A stretch of 64,000 nucleotides of DNA from Tritrichomonas musculus (lineage: Eukaryota; Parabasalia; Tritrichomonadida; Tritrichomonadidae): positions 1,116,001-1,180,000 of the forward strand of contig JAPFFF010000029.1 in assembly GCA_039105265.1 (NCBI GenBank), given 5' to 3'. The notes beneath the pieces were generated by a model, which worked only from the letters and a program-made list of their open reading frames with translations, searched no databases and was not told the origin of the DNA. Made by a program: the position numbers and the translations under genes. The first letter of the stretch is position 1; every line of letters begins with the position of its first letter. Positions 31,701 through 39,554 of this stretch are shown piece by piece.

Positions 31701-33292
31701 TGGACTTGTGCTTGTGCTAGTAGTTGTTGATGTAATTGCACTGATTGAGCATTCTGAAATTGTGCTTGTGGTTGCAATTGCATTGCCTGAGCTCCATGGA
31801 CTTGTGCTTGTGCTAGTAGTTGTTGATGTAATTGCACTGATTGAGTATTCTGAAATTGTGCTTGTGGTTGCAACTGAAGGGCCTGAACTCCGTGGACTTG
31901 TGCTTGTGTTTGTGATTGTTGCTGTATTTGCTCTGTTTGAACTCCATGGACTTGTGCTTGTGCTTGTGGTTGTTGATGTAATTGCACTGATTGAGTATTC
32001 GGAAATTGTGCTTGTGCTTGTGCTTGTGGCTGTAATTGCACTGATTGAGTATTCGGAAATTGTGCTTGTTGCTGCAATTGCATTGCCTGAACTCCGTAAA
32101 CTTGTGCTTGTGGTTGTTGATGTAATTGCACTGATTGAGCATTCTGAAATTGTGCTTGTGGTTGCAATTGCATTGCCTGAACTCCGTGGACTTGTGCTTG
32201 TGCTTGTGGTTGTTGATGTAATTGCACTGATTGAGTATTGTGAAATTGTGCTTGTGTTTGTGATTGTTGCTGCAATTGCATTGCCTGAGCTCCATGGACT
32301 TGTGCTTGTGGTTGTGGTTGTTGATGTAATTGCACTGTTTGAACTCCGTGGACTTGTGCTTGTGCTTGTGGTTGTTGATGTAATTGCACTGTTTGAACTC
32401 CGTGGACTTGTGCTTGTGCTTGTGGTTGTTGATGTAATTGCACTGATTGAGTATTCTGAAATTGTGCTTGTGGTTGCAACTGAAGGGCCTGAACTCTGTG
32501 GACTTGTGCTTGTGTTTGTGATTGTTGCTGTATTTGCATTGCCTGAGCTCCATGGACTTGTGCTTGTGCTTGTGGTTGTTGATGTAATTGCACTGATTGA
32601 GCATTCTGAAATTGTGATTGTTGCTGTATTTGCATTGCCTGAACTCCGTGGACTTGTGCTTGTGCTTGTGGTTGTTGATGTAATTGCACTGATTGAGTAT
32701 TCTGAAATTGTGCTTGTGGTTGCAACTGAAGGGCCTGAACTCTGTGGACTTGTGCTTGTGTTTGTGATTGTTGCTGTATTTGCTCTGTTTGAACTCCATG
32801 GACTTGTGCTTGTGCTTGTGGTTGTTGATGTAATTGCACTGATTGAGTATTCGGAAATTGTGCTTGTGCTTGTGCTTGTGGCTGTAAAACATTTTGAAAT
32901 TGTGCTTGATTTCTTCTCATTTCCAATGTTTTTTCTTCTATTCGATCATAATAGCGTTGGATATTCTTAGGAAGCGTATAATACCATTGCCGAGGCAAAT
33001 AATAATTCATCCATTCAGGGCAACCTGGAAATTTTTCTTCTTCTATGATGGGTTGTGGAGTAGATGCATATAAATAATTTTTAACATATTGTTGCATATT
33101 GTTAATGAACCATTTTCTTACAGTTCCAGGATTCCAATGTTGGCTAATAACTGAAAGCTTTGCTACAACTTCGTGTACAATATTTGATCGTTCAATAGTT
33201 CTTTGAGGGTAACTAAAATAGTTCTTAAGTGCAGGAACCAATAGTTCAATCTCTTCTTTTGAGACATGGTACTTTGTATTTGAATCTTGCAT
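28787..33292 (-). CDS. MULE transposase with N-terminal HTH-like domain and giant Gln-rich repeat region
   Basis: An intact 1501-residue frame. Residues 1-100 are a likely DNA-binding helix-turn-helix region (ends HWNPGTVRKWFINN). Residues about 135-760 are low-complexity Gln-rich repeats built from units such as NTQSVQLHQQPQAQAQVHG, including several exact 48-bp units near 31140-31400. A FAR1/WRKY-like Cys/His segment follows (about 925-985: CPF, C..H, CKAC, HHHTHC). Then the MULE DDE core: first Asp in VCIIDDTS (about 1071), second in VFVTDRNQTQ (about 1131), the family's C-x2-H as CLRH (about 1150), Glu in NRVEGFFGKL (about 1236). A SWIM zinc motif (CCDTHVILGLPCRH, about 1325) and a basic nuclear tail complete it. 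All catalytic residues are present. Confidence 0.93.
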   Translation of the reverse strand: MQDSNTKYHVSKEEIELLVPALKNYFSYPQRTIERSNIVHEVVAKLSVISQHWNPGTVRKWFINNMQQYVKNYLYASTPQPIIEEEKFPGCPEWMNYYLPRQWYYTLPKNIQRYYDRIEEKTLEMRRNQAQFQNVLQPQAQAQAQFPNTQSVQLHQQPQAQAQVHGVQTEQIQQQSQTQAQVHRVQALQLQPQAQFQNTQSVQLHQQPQAQAQVHGVQAMQIQQQSQFQNAQSVQLHQQPQAQAQVHGAQAMQIQQQSQTQAQVHRVQALQLQPQAQFQNTQSVQLHQQPQAQAQVHGVQTVQLHQQPQAQAQVHGVQTVQLHQQPQPQAQVHGAQAMQLQQQSQTQAQFHNTQSVQLHQQPQAQAQVHGVQAMQLQPQAQFQNAQSVQLHQQPQAQVYGVQAMQLQQQAQFPNTQSVQLQPQAQAQAQFPNTQSVQLHQQPQAQAQVHGVQTEQIQQQSQTQAQVHGVQALQLQPQAQFQNTQSVQLHQQLLAQAQVHGAQAMQLQPQAQFQNAQSVQLHQQLLAQAQVHGVQTEQIQQQSQTQAQVHGVQALQLQPQAQFQNTQSVQLQPQAQAQFQNTQSVQLHQQSQPQVQGAQAMQLQQQSQTQTQFQNAQSVQLHQQLQAQVHGVQTVQIQQQPQTQFQNTQPMQIQQQPQAQFQNTQPMQLQQQPQAQFQNTQPMQLQQQPQALFQNTQPMQLQQQPQALFQNIQPVQLKPQAQIYRSQPMQLIPQEQLQFQSTQPSQFQPQVLVPQCQPPQVLTTPYHSMINIATPYQFQPERQNQYHHTVQDDIQSYNQMMQQTKWQSKMNNSNYFNFSQKRNTQVVSSNDINLNDEPTIYETNNIIVQLPELSKEIRIQDPPQNELNENTRETPPELVNCFLELNNNNVDSLDLLLSYVHDISIAHGCPFVAKQTGPTRSTQIFACSFHETQFQCKACIKLYYDDLSHKVYIEEMEHHHTHCIGQVKKGKTRNSLPYIQKLRIQNATNDFQTAQAIKEKEGLVCSKDILFGARRKALKKLRDNEMKHLLQVMLDYNNWTNIVIIDENNKFRHCYCIHNPVLYSTYSNDVCIIDDTSCTNYYGKPLLSLVVEDENKNNQLLSFAIMDNRCKPSFIAFFSHLKKFIGDIRVFVTDRNQTQIEAIEEIWPHAHIMYCLRHIGKNIGTNVSAAMKERFDKMVHKQITEKELLDDFEKYLKDQDPKSQGYSTISNLLSCKHRWLPSITATYCHRENSTSNRVEGFFGKLKNFNEHRIKTLGRLVRSIYISAANEYTNSINTDDFHIKDHILSPEHSVKVGSYALERIQKENDILENLRLHKEYGPTCCDTHVILGLPCRHLLFKRMKENNDPLLTINDIHPRWLHSYQYDISKSIRNRVSIKKIKLLEDGNWTYSACIDRFERYFSVAKRSKAIQKILKQCLLLLQNEEQKSGESSFIIPPDSLLISGRSTTFPRNNVDKPGAPKLKKPYKKGENEKNNANRCTEGKCRKPRKSSAKTIKKRISND

Positions 33293-33315
33293 TTTAAAAA
33301 TAAAAAATGTTAAAC

Positions 33316-36172
33316 GTCTTTGTAAAAGATATTGCGGTTATGAATGGTCTGTGTTGTTCGCTGTTTCGTTGGTTTTTTCGTGTTCGATGCACTGATTGAG
33401 TTTCTTGTAGCTTGCTACTGTGTTTCTTTCTAGTAAAAGTAATTGCGAATTGTGAATGGTCTGTGTTTGTAGCTGTTTCTTTGCTACATGTTTCGTTGTT
33501 TTTTTCGTGTTCGATGCACTGATTGTGTTTCTTGTAGCTTGCTACTGTGTTTCTTTCTGTAAAAGTAATTGCGAATTGTGAATGGTCTGCGTTTGTAGCT
33601 GCTTCTTTGCTACATGTTTCGTTGTTTTTTTCGTGTTCGATGCACTGATTGTGTTTCTTGTAGCTTGCTACTGTGTTTCTTTCTGTAAAAGTAATTGCGA
33701 ATTGTGAATGGTCTGTGTTTGTAGCTGCTTCTTTGCTAAATGTTTCGTTGTTTTTTTCGTGTTCGATGCACTGATTGAGTTTCTTGTAGCTTGCTACTGT
33801 GTTTCTTTCTAGTAAAAGTAATTGCGAATTGTGAATGGTCTGCGTTGTTCGCTGTTTCTTTGATAAATGTTTCGTTGTTTTTTTCGTGTTCGATGCACTG
33901 ATTGTGTTTCTTGTAGCTTGCTACTGTGTTTCTTTCTGTAAAAGTAATTGCGAATTGTGAATGGTCTGCGTTGGTCGCTGTTTCGTTGGTTTTTTCGTGT
34001 TCGATGCACTGATTGAGTTTCTTGTAGCTTGCTACTGTGTTTCTTTCTGTAAAAGTAATTGCGAATTGTGAATGGTCTGTGTTTGTAGCTGCTTCTTTGC
34101 TAAATGTTTCGTTGTTTTTTTCGTGTTCGATGCACTGATTGTGTTTCTTGTAGCTTGCTACTGTGTTTCTTTCTGTAAAAGTAATTGCGAATTGTGAATG
34201 GTCTGTGTTTGTAGCTGCTTCTTTGCTAAATGTTTCGTTGTTTTTTTCGTGTTCGATGCACTGATTGTGTTTCTTGTAGCTTGCTACTGTGTTTCTTTCT
34301 GTAAAAGTAATTGCGAATTGTGAATGGTCTGCGTTTGCAGCTGCTTCTTTGCTAAATGTTTCGTTGTTTTTTTCGTGTTCGATGCACTGATTGAGTTTCT
34401 TGTAGCTTGCCACTGTGTTTCTTTCTGTAAAAGTAATTGCGAATTGTGAATGGTCTGTGCTTGTAGCTGCTTCTTTGCTACATGTTTCGTTGTTTTTTTC
34501 GTGTTCGATGCACTGATTGAGTTTCTTGTAGCTTGCTACTGTGTTTCTTTCTGTAAAAGTAATTGCGAATTGTGAATGGTCTGCGTTGGTCGCTGTTTCG
34601 TTGGTTTTTTCGTGTTCGATGCACTGATTGTGTTTCTTGTAGCTTGCTACTGTGTTTCTTTCTGTAAAAGTAATTGCGAATTGTGAATGGTCTGTGCTTG
34701 TAGCTGCTTCTTTGCTAAATGTTTCGTTGTTTTTTTCGTGTTCGATGCACTGATTGAGTTTCTTGTAGCTTGCCACTGTGTTTCTTTCTGTAAAAGTAAT
34801 TGCGAATTGTGAATGGTCTGCGTTGGTCGCTGTTTCGTTGTTTTTTTCGTGTTCGATGCACTGATTGTGTTTCTTGTAGCTTGCTACTGTGTTTCTTTCT
34901 GTAAAAGTAATTGCGAATTGTGAATGGTCTGTGCTTGTAGCTGCTTCTTTGCTAAATGTTTCGTTGTTTTTTTCGTGTTCGATGCACTGATTGAGTTTCT
35001 TGTAGCTTGCCACTGTGTTTCTTTCTAGTAAAAGTAATTGCGAATTGTGAATGGTCTGCGTTGTTCGCTGTTTCTTTGATAAATGTTTCGTTGTTTTTTT
35101 CGTGTTCGATGCACTGATTGTGTTTCTTGTAGCTTGCTACTGTGTTTCTTTCTGTAAAAGTAATTGCGAATTGTGAATGGTCTGCGTTGTTCGCTGTTTC
35201 TTTGATAAATGTTTCGTTGTTTTTTTCGTGTTCGATGCACTGATTGTGTTTCTTGTAGCTTGCTACTGTGTTTCTTTCTGTAAAAGTAATTGCGAATTGT
35301 GAATGGTCTGCGTTGGTCGCTGTTTCGTTGTTTTTTTCGTGTTCGATGCACTGATTGTGTTTCTTGTAGCTTGCTACTGTGTTTCTTTCTGTAAAAGTAA
35401 TTGCGAATTGTGAATGGTCTGTGCTTGTAGCTGCTTCTTTGCTAAATGTTTCGTTGTTTTTTTCGTGTTCGATGCACTGATTGAGTTTCTTGTAGCTTGC
35501 CACTGTGTTTCTTTCTAGTAAAAGTAATTGCGAATTGTGAATGGTCTGCGTTGTTCGCTGTTTCTTTGATAAATGTTTCGTTGTTTTTTTCGTGTTCGAT
35601 GCACTGATTGTGTTTCTTGTAGCTTGCTACTGTGTTTCTTTCTGTAAAAGTAATTGCGAATTGTGAATGGTCTGCGTTGTTCGCTGTTTCTTTGATAAAT
35701 GTTTCGTTGTTTTTTTCGTGTTCGATGCACTGATTGTGTTTCTTGTAGCTTGCTACTGTGTTTCTTTCTGTAAAAGTAATTGCGAATTGTGAATGGTCTG
35801 CGTTGTTCGCTGTTTCTTTGATAAATGTTTCGTTGTTTTTTTCGTGTTCGATGCACTGATTGTGTTTCTTGTAGCTTGCTACTGTGTTTCTTTCTGTAAA
35901 AGTAATTGCGAATTGTGAATGGTCTGCGTTGTTCGCTGTTTCTTTGATAAATGTTTCGTTGTTTTTTTCGTGTTCGATGCACTGATTGTGTTTCTTGTAG
36001 CTTGCTACTGTGTTTCTTTCTGTAAAAGTAATTGCGAATTGTGAATGGTCTGCGTTGTTCGCTGTTTCTTTGATAAATGTTTCGTTGTTTTTTTCGTGTT
36101 CGATGCACTGATTGAGTTTCTTGTAGCTTGCTACTGTGTTTCTTTCTGTAAAAGTAATTGCGAATTGTGAAT
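33316..36172 (-). repeat. 126-bp tandem array, 23 units, directly upstream of the transposase gene
   Basis: Units of 126 bp (some 111 or 128) each contain GTTCGATGCACTGATT once; I counted 23. On the minus strand, units read as a 42-residue repeat in one frame (NQCIEHEKNNETFSKEA, then FAITFTERNTV) and as a basic peptide in another (RKKHSSKLQETQ). Long open stretches exist at 33736-35013, 34952-35503 and 35515-36243. The 15-bp deletions in short units keep the frame, but the two-base insertion in some units moves it. No clear start context or unique sequence marks a gene, so I treat it as an array that might be translated. It ends 24 bp before the transposase ATG. Confidence 0.92.
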
Positions 36173-36280
36173 TTTAATTTTAAATAAAATAGAGCAAATT
36201 TTACGGTTATGGCCTTGCCTATTGTTTTTTTAACCTCACACAAAAAGTTGAAAAATTTATAAATTAATTTTTGGAAAAAA

Positions 36281-36376
36281 AAGTTTAAAGACCTTTTTAC
36301 AAAAAGTTTATAGACCTTCTTTCAAATGCTATCAAAAAGTTTAAAGACATTATTTGAAAAAGTTTAAAGACTTTAT
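36281..36376. repeat. Four subterminal 15-bp repeats of the MULE
   Basis: AAAAAGTTTAAAGAC occurs four times in the same orientation near 36280, 36301 (one change), 36334 and 36357, spaced about 20-35 bp, just inside the right inverted repeat. They are likely transposase-binding sites, by analogy with other DNA transposons. Confidence 0.7.
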
Positions 36377-36394
36377 TTCAATGAATTGTGAGCA

Positions 36395-36428
36395 ATTCAA
36401 AAAGTGGTGTATGCTTAAGCGATTGGCC
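36395..36428 (-). repeat. MULE terminal inverted repeat, right
   Basis: Complement begins GGCCAATCGCTTAAGCATAC. It pairs with the left repeat over 34 bp with two mismatches and is followed by the second copy of the target duplication. Confidence 0.9.
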
Positions 36429-36437
36429 ATTAATTTG
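36429..36437. repeat. Target-site duplication, right copy (ATTAATTTG)
   Basis: Exact copy of 23201-23209, abutting the right inverted repeat. Confidence 0.9.
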
Positions 36438-36607
36438 TTATAATTATAAAAAAATTCATTTAGAAGATATTGCTGAGAAGAATAATTTGAAAAAAAGTGT
36501 ATTTGCTTTATAAGTTTTTTTATAGTTTATTTAATCAAATGTAATATTGACAAATCCATTTAATAAAAAGGTATAAAGGTCTCTATTCAAAATAAAATGA
36601 TACAAAA

Positions 36608-36680
36608 TAGTCTTGACGGGTATCGAACTCGCGACGCTGGCCTCATAAGGACCATGCTAAAACCACTGAGATACGAGACT
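36608..36680 (-). tRNA. tRNA-Ile(UAU)-like gene, with mismatches
   Basis: On the minus strand from 36680, the acceptor AGTCTCG pairs with CAAGACT except for one C-A pair. The anticodon stem TGGTC/GGCCA closes a loop CTTATGA with anticodon TAT (Ile, reading AUA). The T arm GCGAG-TTCGATA-CCCGT has one A-C mismatch and the D stem is weak (base 10 is T rather than G). A TTTT tract follows. It may be a working tRNA for a codon common in this AT-rich genome, or a decaying copy. It sits about 170 bp outside the MULE. Confidence 0.65.
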
Positions 36681-36834
36681 TCTTGATATATTCATTTATA
36701 TGTAACATTATCTGAAAAAATCATTCTAAAATATAAAAAGAGATTTCTTTATCACATATAGAAGAAACCGAAAGATATGAATAAATGAAGCGATGGTTTT
36801 TTATTAACACATAAACTAGAATTTTTATAAATAA

Positions 36835-37224
36835 TTAACCCGATGGTCTTCCTTGTTGAGCATAAACTGATACATTGGTGCCCATTGTATTTGATGGAAT
36901 ATCTTTTAGACTCTGTATCGCTTCAATTTCTCGCATATTTTGAATCAGGAAGCAGCAAGGACATAAAAAGTCAGTCATACAATCACAACAAAAACGTGGC
37001 TCCATTCCTCTTGCCTGTCTAATATTTTCTCGTGCCCATAAATTTGAAGGCCAGTGGAAACAATGACAACATGTTAAAGATTCGCCACGAACATCAGCCC
37101 ATACACGTGCTGATGCGCATGGGTAACAAAATAATGCGCAACAACAGGCCGAACAATCACCACAGCATCCGCATAGAGATGATTCAATTTGTCCTGTTTG
37201 TGCAGCACTCGTATAATGAAGCAT
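36835..37224 (-). CDS. PLAC8-family cysteine-rich protein
   Basis: This 129-residue protein matches the PLAC8 (DUF614, cornifelin/FWL) layout. An N-terminal Cys cluster (CGCCGDCSACCCALFCYPCASARVW) contains the family's CC..LFCYPC core. A middle segment holds CCHCFHWPS and the second hydrophobic Cys patch, CCDCMTDFLCPCCFLIQNMREIE. The family pattern CPCC..Q..REIE is clear at about residues 90-102. Members are small proteins associated with the plasma membrane, linked to cadmium resistance, calcium influx or cell-size control; the trichomonad role is unknown. Length is normal. A TCATT initiator-like site lies 12 bp upstream of the ATG. Confidence 0.9.
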   Translation of the reverse strand: MLHYTSAAQTGQIESSLCGCCGDCSACCCALFCYPCASARVWADVRGESLTCCHCFHWPSNLWARENIRQARGMEPRFCCDCMTDFLCPCCFLIQNMREIEAIQSLKDIPSNTMGTNVSVYAQQGRPSG

Positions 37225-37233
37225 TCTATAAAA

Positions 37234-37238
37234 AATGA
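37234..37238 (-). promoter_or_regulatory. Putative initiator (TCATT) of the PLAC8 gene
   Basis: Minus-strand TCATT with its A 12 bp from the ATG, in the range known for trichomonad transcription starts. Confidence 0.35.
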
Positions 37239-37972
37239 TGTGAAAAAATTCAGTGATACGGAAAAAAAAATTAGTTCAATTTTTTGAATTAAAGGATTCA
37301 ATCTATTTGAATACTACATTTTATTTTGAATACTTGCTATCATATTTCATTCAATTTTCAAACAATTTTTACCTATTTACATAATCACTTTATTTGATCC
37401 TAATAGAATGCATTTTACTTACATATTTCAAAATAGTGATGGTGCCTATAATATTCTTGATATTATTTTTTCAACATTTTTTTAAATTAATATGGCTTTT
37501 GTTATCAAGCTTTCAAGGAAAAATAAAAAAGAAAAGCTTATTAGAAATGATAAATCTAGAAATTAGCTTTTGTTATCAAGCTTTCAAACAGTATTATTAA
37601 AGGATGAAATAATATATTGAAAAATACTTTAAATTTGATATTAAAAATTTCGGAAGAAGAAAAATATCAATTGTACTAAACAGAATATTTTTTACATTAA
37701 TAATGCTCCAATTTTGCTTATGATACATACTTTAAAACATTACGATTAAATTTTTTTATTCATGCCATCTTTTTGTTTGGTAATAGAGAAATCAAAAGAA
37801 AGGATATCATACAAAGCAAGTAATCATTTAAAATGATTTTTTGCCAATGATTAATTGAAATATAATTAAAAGTATTATTATTAAAATGAAAGAAAAAGTT
37901 ATATTAACTGATGCTTTAGTTTAATGAAATGATCATAAAGATTTAATGTTTAAGACAGTTTATTAAATATAG
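37239..37972. other. Intergenic region with a short direct repeat
   Basis: No gene is seen. A 22-bp direct repeat with core GCTTTTGTTATCAAGCTTTC occurs near 37496 and 37565. Other open frames here are short and hydrophobic by composition. Confidence 0.4.
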
Positions 37973-38626
37973 TTATTTGGTAATCCTATCAAGAGAGATG
38001 TCATTTTCTTTGGCAGATGCAATAGGATCACCGCCTTCCTTATATTCCATGATTTCGTGAAGATCATGAACGAGTTGATGGAATTCTTCATCTGTAACTT
38101 TTTCAGTCCAAATTCCAACTTTAATGATTTGGGCTCGAATATTGAACTCTATTCCATTAATTTTGTCAATATTTTTGAAATATTTTTCGTTATTGCAAAA
38201 AACTGATGCGCATAAGCGAATCCATTTTTCTTCACAAGCTTTTTGAATTTTATTCAATTCTTGGTTATCAGCACGTCGTTGCTTTTGATCTCCTTGCTTT
38301 TGAGGATGCTTAAATTCGATTGAGATTTCTTTTCCACCAAGGTTTGCTTTATCTTCCCATAATGGTTCTATGCCTTTTTTGAATATATAATACCTACAAC
38401 CTTTCTGAAGTTTCCAAGCAGGTTCAATTGAAGCAATGATAGCCCAGAAGTCTTCAAAAGTATTAAAGTCATGCAAAATGTTTAAATAATTTTTCCAATC
38501 AACATTTTTATCCGCGTTATATTTTGCAGGAATCAAATAATAAAATGTCCAAACTTGTTTCATTTCGTTCTTTTTGATAGTCTTCTTGAGAAGGCTGGGT
38601 GGTTTGTTATCATTTGAAGTTGACAT
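37973..38626 (-). CDS. eIF4E-family cap-binding translation initiation factor
   Basis: This 217-residue protein has the canonical eIF4E fold segments: WTFYYLIPAKY (strand 1), a Trp before the FNTFEDFWAI helix, YIFKKGIEPLWEDKANLGG with the cap-stacking Trp and the following Glu, the RLCASVFCN segment, and IKVGIWTEKV. The two cap-stacking tryptophans (in DWKNYL and EPLWED) and the cap-contacting Glu are present. A Lys/Gln/Asp-rich insertion (HPQKQGDQKQRRADNQ, about residues 112-128) stretches the loop after the second Trp. eIF4E recruits capped mRNA to the ribosome. The tRNA-Arg gene lies 210 bp upstream on the other strand. Confidence 0.92.
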   Translation of the reverse strand: MSTSNDNKPPSLLKKTIKKNEMKQVWTFYYLIPAKYNADKNVDWKNYLNILHDFNTFEDFWAIIASIEPAWKLQKGCRYYIFKKGIEPLWEDKANLGGKEISIEFKHPQKQGDQKQRRADNQELNKIQKACEEKWIRLCASVFCNNEKYFKNIDKINGIEFNIRAQIIKVGIWTEKVTDEEFHQLVHDLHEIMEYKEGGDPIASAKENDISLDRITK

Positions 38627-38838
38627 TTCGAAATTAAAACTTGGCCAAAGGCTCTATAAATTTTTGAAAGAAAATTTTTTCTCTTTCTGTTAAAAATATT
38701 TTTCATATGGATTGAATATTATTAATTAGAAATTTTCAAAATATTTGTATTTTGTGCAGAATTCAAGATTTTGAACACAATATATTTGCTATGTATTCTT
38801 TTAAAATTTTGTGTGATCTATTCTTTCAATAGAATGAA

Positions 38839-38910
38839 GTGCCACTGGCCCAATGGATAAGGCGTGTGCCTACGGAGCATGAGATTCTAGGTTCGAGTCC
38901 TGGGTGGCAC
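38839..38910 (+). tRNA. tRNA-Arg(ACG)
   Basis: A complete cloverleaf: acceptor GTGCCAC/GTGGCAC (perfect), D arm GCC-CAATGGATAA-GGC, anticodon stem TGTGC/GCATG around loop CTACGGA (anticodon ACG), and T arm CTAGG-TTCGAGT-CCTGG. A seven-T pol III terminator follows at 38912-38918. No intron. A and B boxes (TGGCCCAATGG, GGTTCGAGTCC) are canonical. Confidence 0.97.
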
Positions 38911-39002
38911 GTTTTTTTGTAAAGAGAAAACTTTAATTTTATTTTTTACCGTTGTTGATTGAATTAGCTCATAGAATTCATAAAGACAATATTTCTAATA
39001 AA

Positions 39003-39248
39003 ATGAGTAACAATAATACAACCCAACAAAAGACAATTGATAGTGATGATGAACCATGGACACCAGAAGAAGATTTTCCAGAGGTATTTATTCGTTTAGA
39101 TGAAAATAACAATTGTATTATTAGTGGTCCACCTGAGAAAGTTAATGAACTTAAAAAGCAAATTGCACAAATTGTGATGGAAGGTTCAAATAACGTAGAT
39201 GATGAAAAATTGAAATCTATTAAAAGCTTTGAATTTCAAGTTCAATGA
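39003..39248 (+). CDS. Small conserved-looking protein with KH-like motif
   Basis: 81 residues from ATG 39003; the open frame continues upstream only through non-ATG codons, and TCATA initiator-like sites lie 25-35 bp before. After an acidic N-terminus (DSDDEPWTPEEDFPE) comes a segment like one KH repeat: VFIRLDENNNCIISGPPEKVNELKKQIAQIV, where I.GP.E.V...K.QI matches the KH strand-helix pattern. It is too short for a full KH domain. A role in RNA binding is only a suggestion. Codon texture and the clean start support a real gene. Confidence 0.65.
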   Translation: MSNNNTTQQKTIDSDDEPWTPEEDFPEVFIRLDENNNCIISGPPEKVNELKKQIAQIVMEGSNNVDDEKLKSIKSFEFQVQ

Positions 39249-39554
39249 TAATCATTTCTTTCATTACAATTCCCATGTGAAAATTCATATATTTATATTA
39301 ATTTGACATTCATCATTTATTTTTGTTTTGTTTTTTTTAATCATCAATTGATAATAAACATCCATATTATCCTATATATTTTTAGATCATGTGATGTTGT
39401 ATCATAGTCTTGTCTGCTTTGGAGCAAGAACGTTTCATTATTAATCGTAGTTATTTTTCTTTTAAATCAAATAATTCAAAATATTAACAATCAGAGTAAA
39501 TGTACATATAAAAGATTTTTATGAAAACAAACAAACATTTCAAACAATTTTTTT
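39249..39554. other. Intergenic region between convergent genes
   Basis: It should contain the 3' ends of the small KH-like gene and of katanin. Nothing else is seen. Confidence 0.4.

Larger units (their letters stand above)
23210..36428 (-). mobile_element. 13.2-kb Mutator-like element (MULE), apparently complete, with two internal tandem arrays
   Basis: The ends are 34-bp inverted repeats (32 of 34 matched by eye), and a perfect 9-bp duplication ATTAATTTG flanks the element. Inside, from left to right: 1.8 kb of AT-rich DNA, a 2.85-kb array of 63-bp units, 0.9 kb with a 42-nt T run, the 1501-residue transposase gene (minus strand), a 2.86-kb array of about 126-bp units starting 24 bp upstream of the transposase ATG, and a subterminal block of four 15-bp repeats. 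Transposase, ends and target duplication all look intact, so insertion was probably recent and the element may be autonomous. About 43% of its length is tandem array, which is unusual for a transposon. No polymerase, capsid or other cargo gene is visible. Confidence 0.88.

Noticed and set aside
31144-32892. His/Lys/Asn-rich minus-strand frames within the same repeat
   Set aside because: They are frame-shifted readings of the Gln-rich repeat, while the 1501-residue frame carries real domains on both sides.
30991-32970. A 659-codon plus-strand open frame rich in Val/Leu/Ile
   Set aside because: It is the complement of the Gln-rich repeat of the transposase; CAA/CAG-type repeats are automatically open on the other strand. 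There is no independent start context or domain.
25040-36172. The two tandem arrays as CRISPR arrays
   Set aside because: Units abut with no unique spacers, there are no cas genes, and the genome is eukaryotic.
23210-36428. The 13-kb element as a large virus-like DNA transposon of the Polinton type
   Set aside because: It has only a MULE transposase, 34-bp ends and a 9-bp duplication; no polymerase, integrase, capsid or protease gene is visible.
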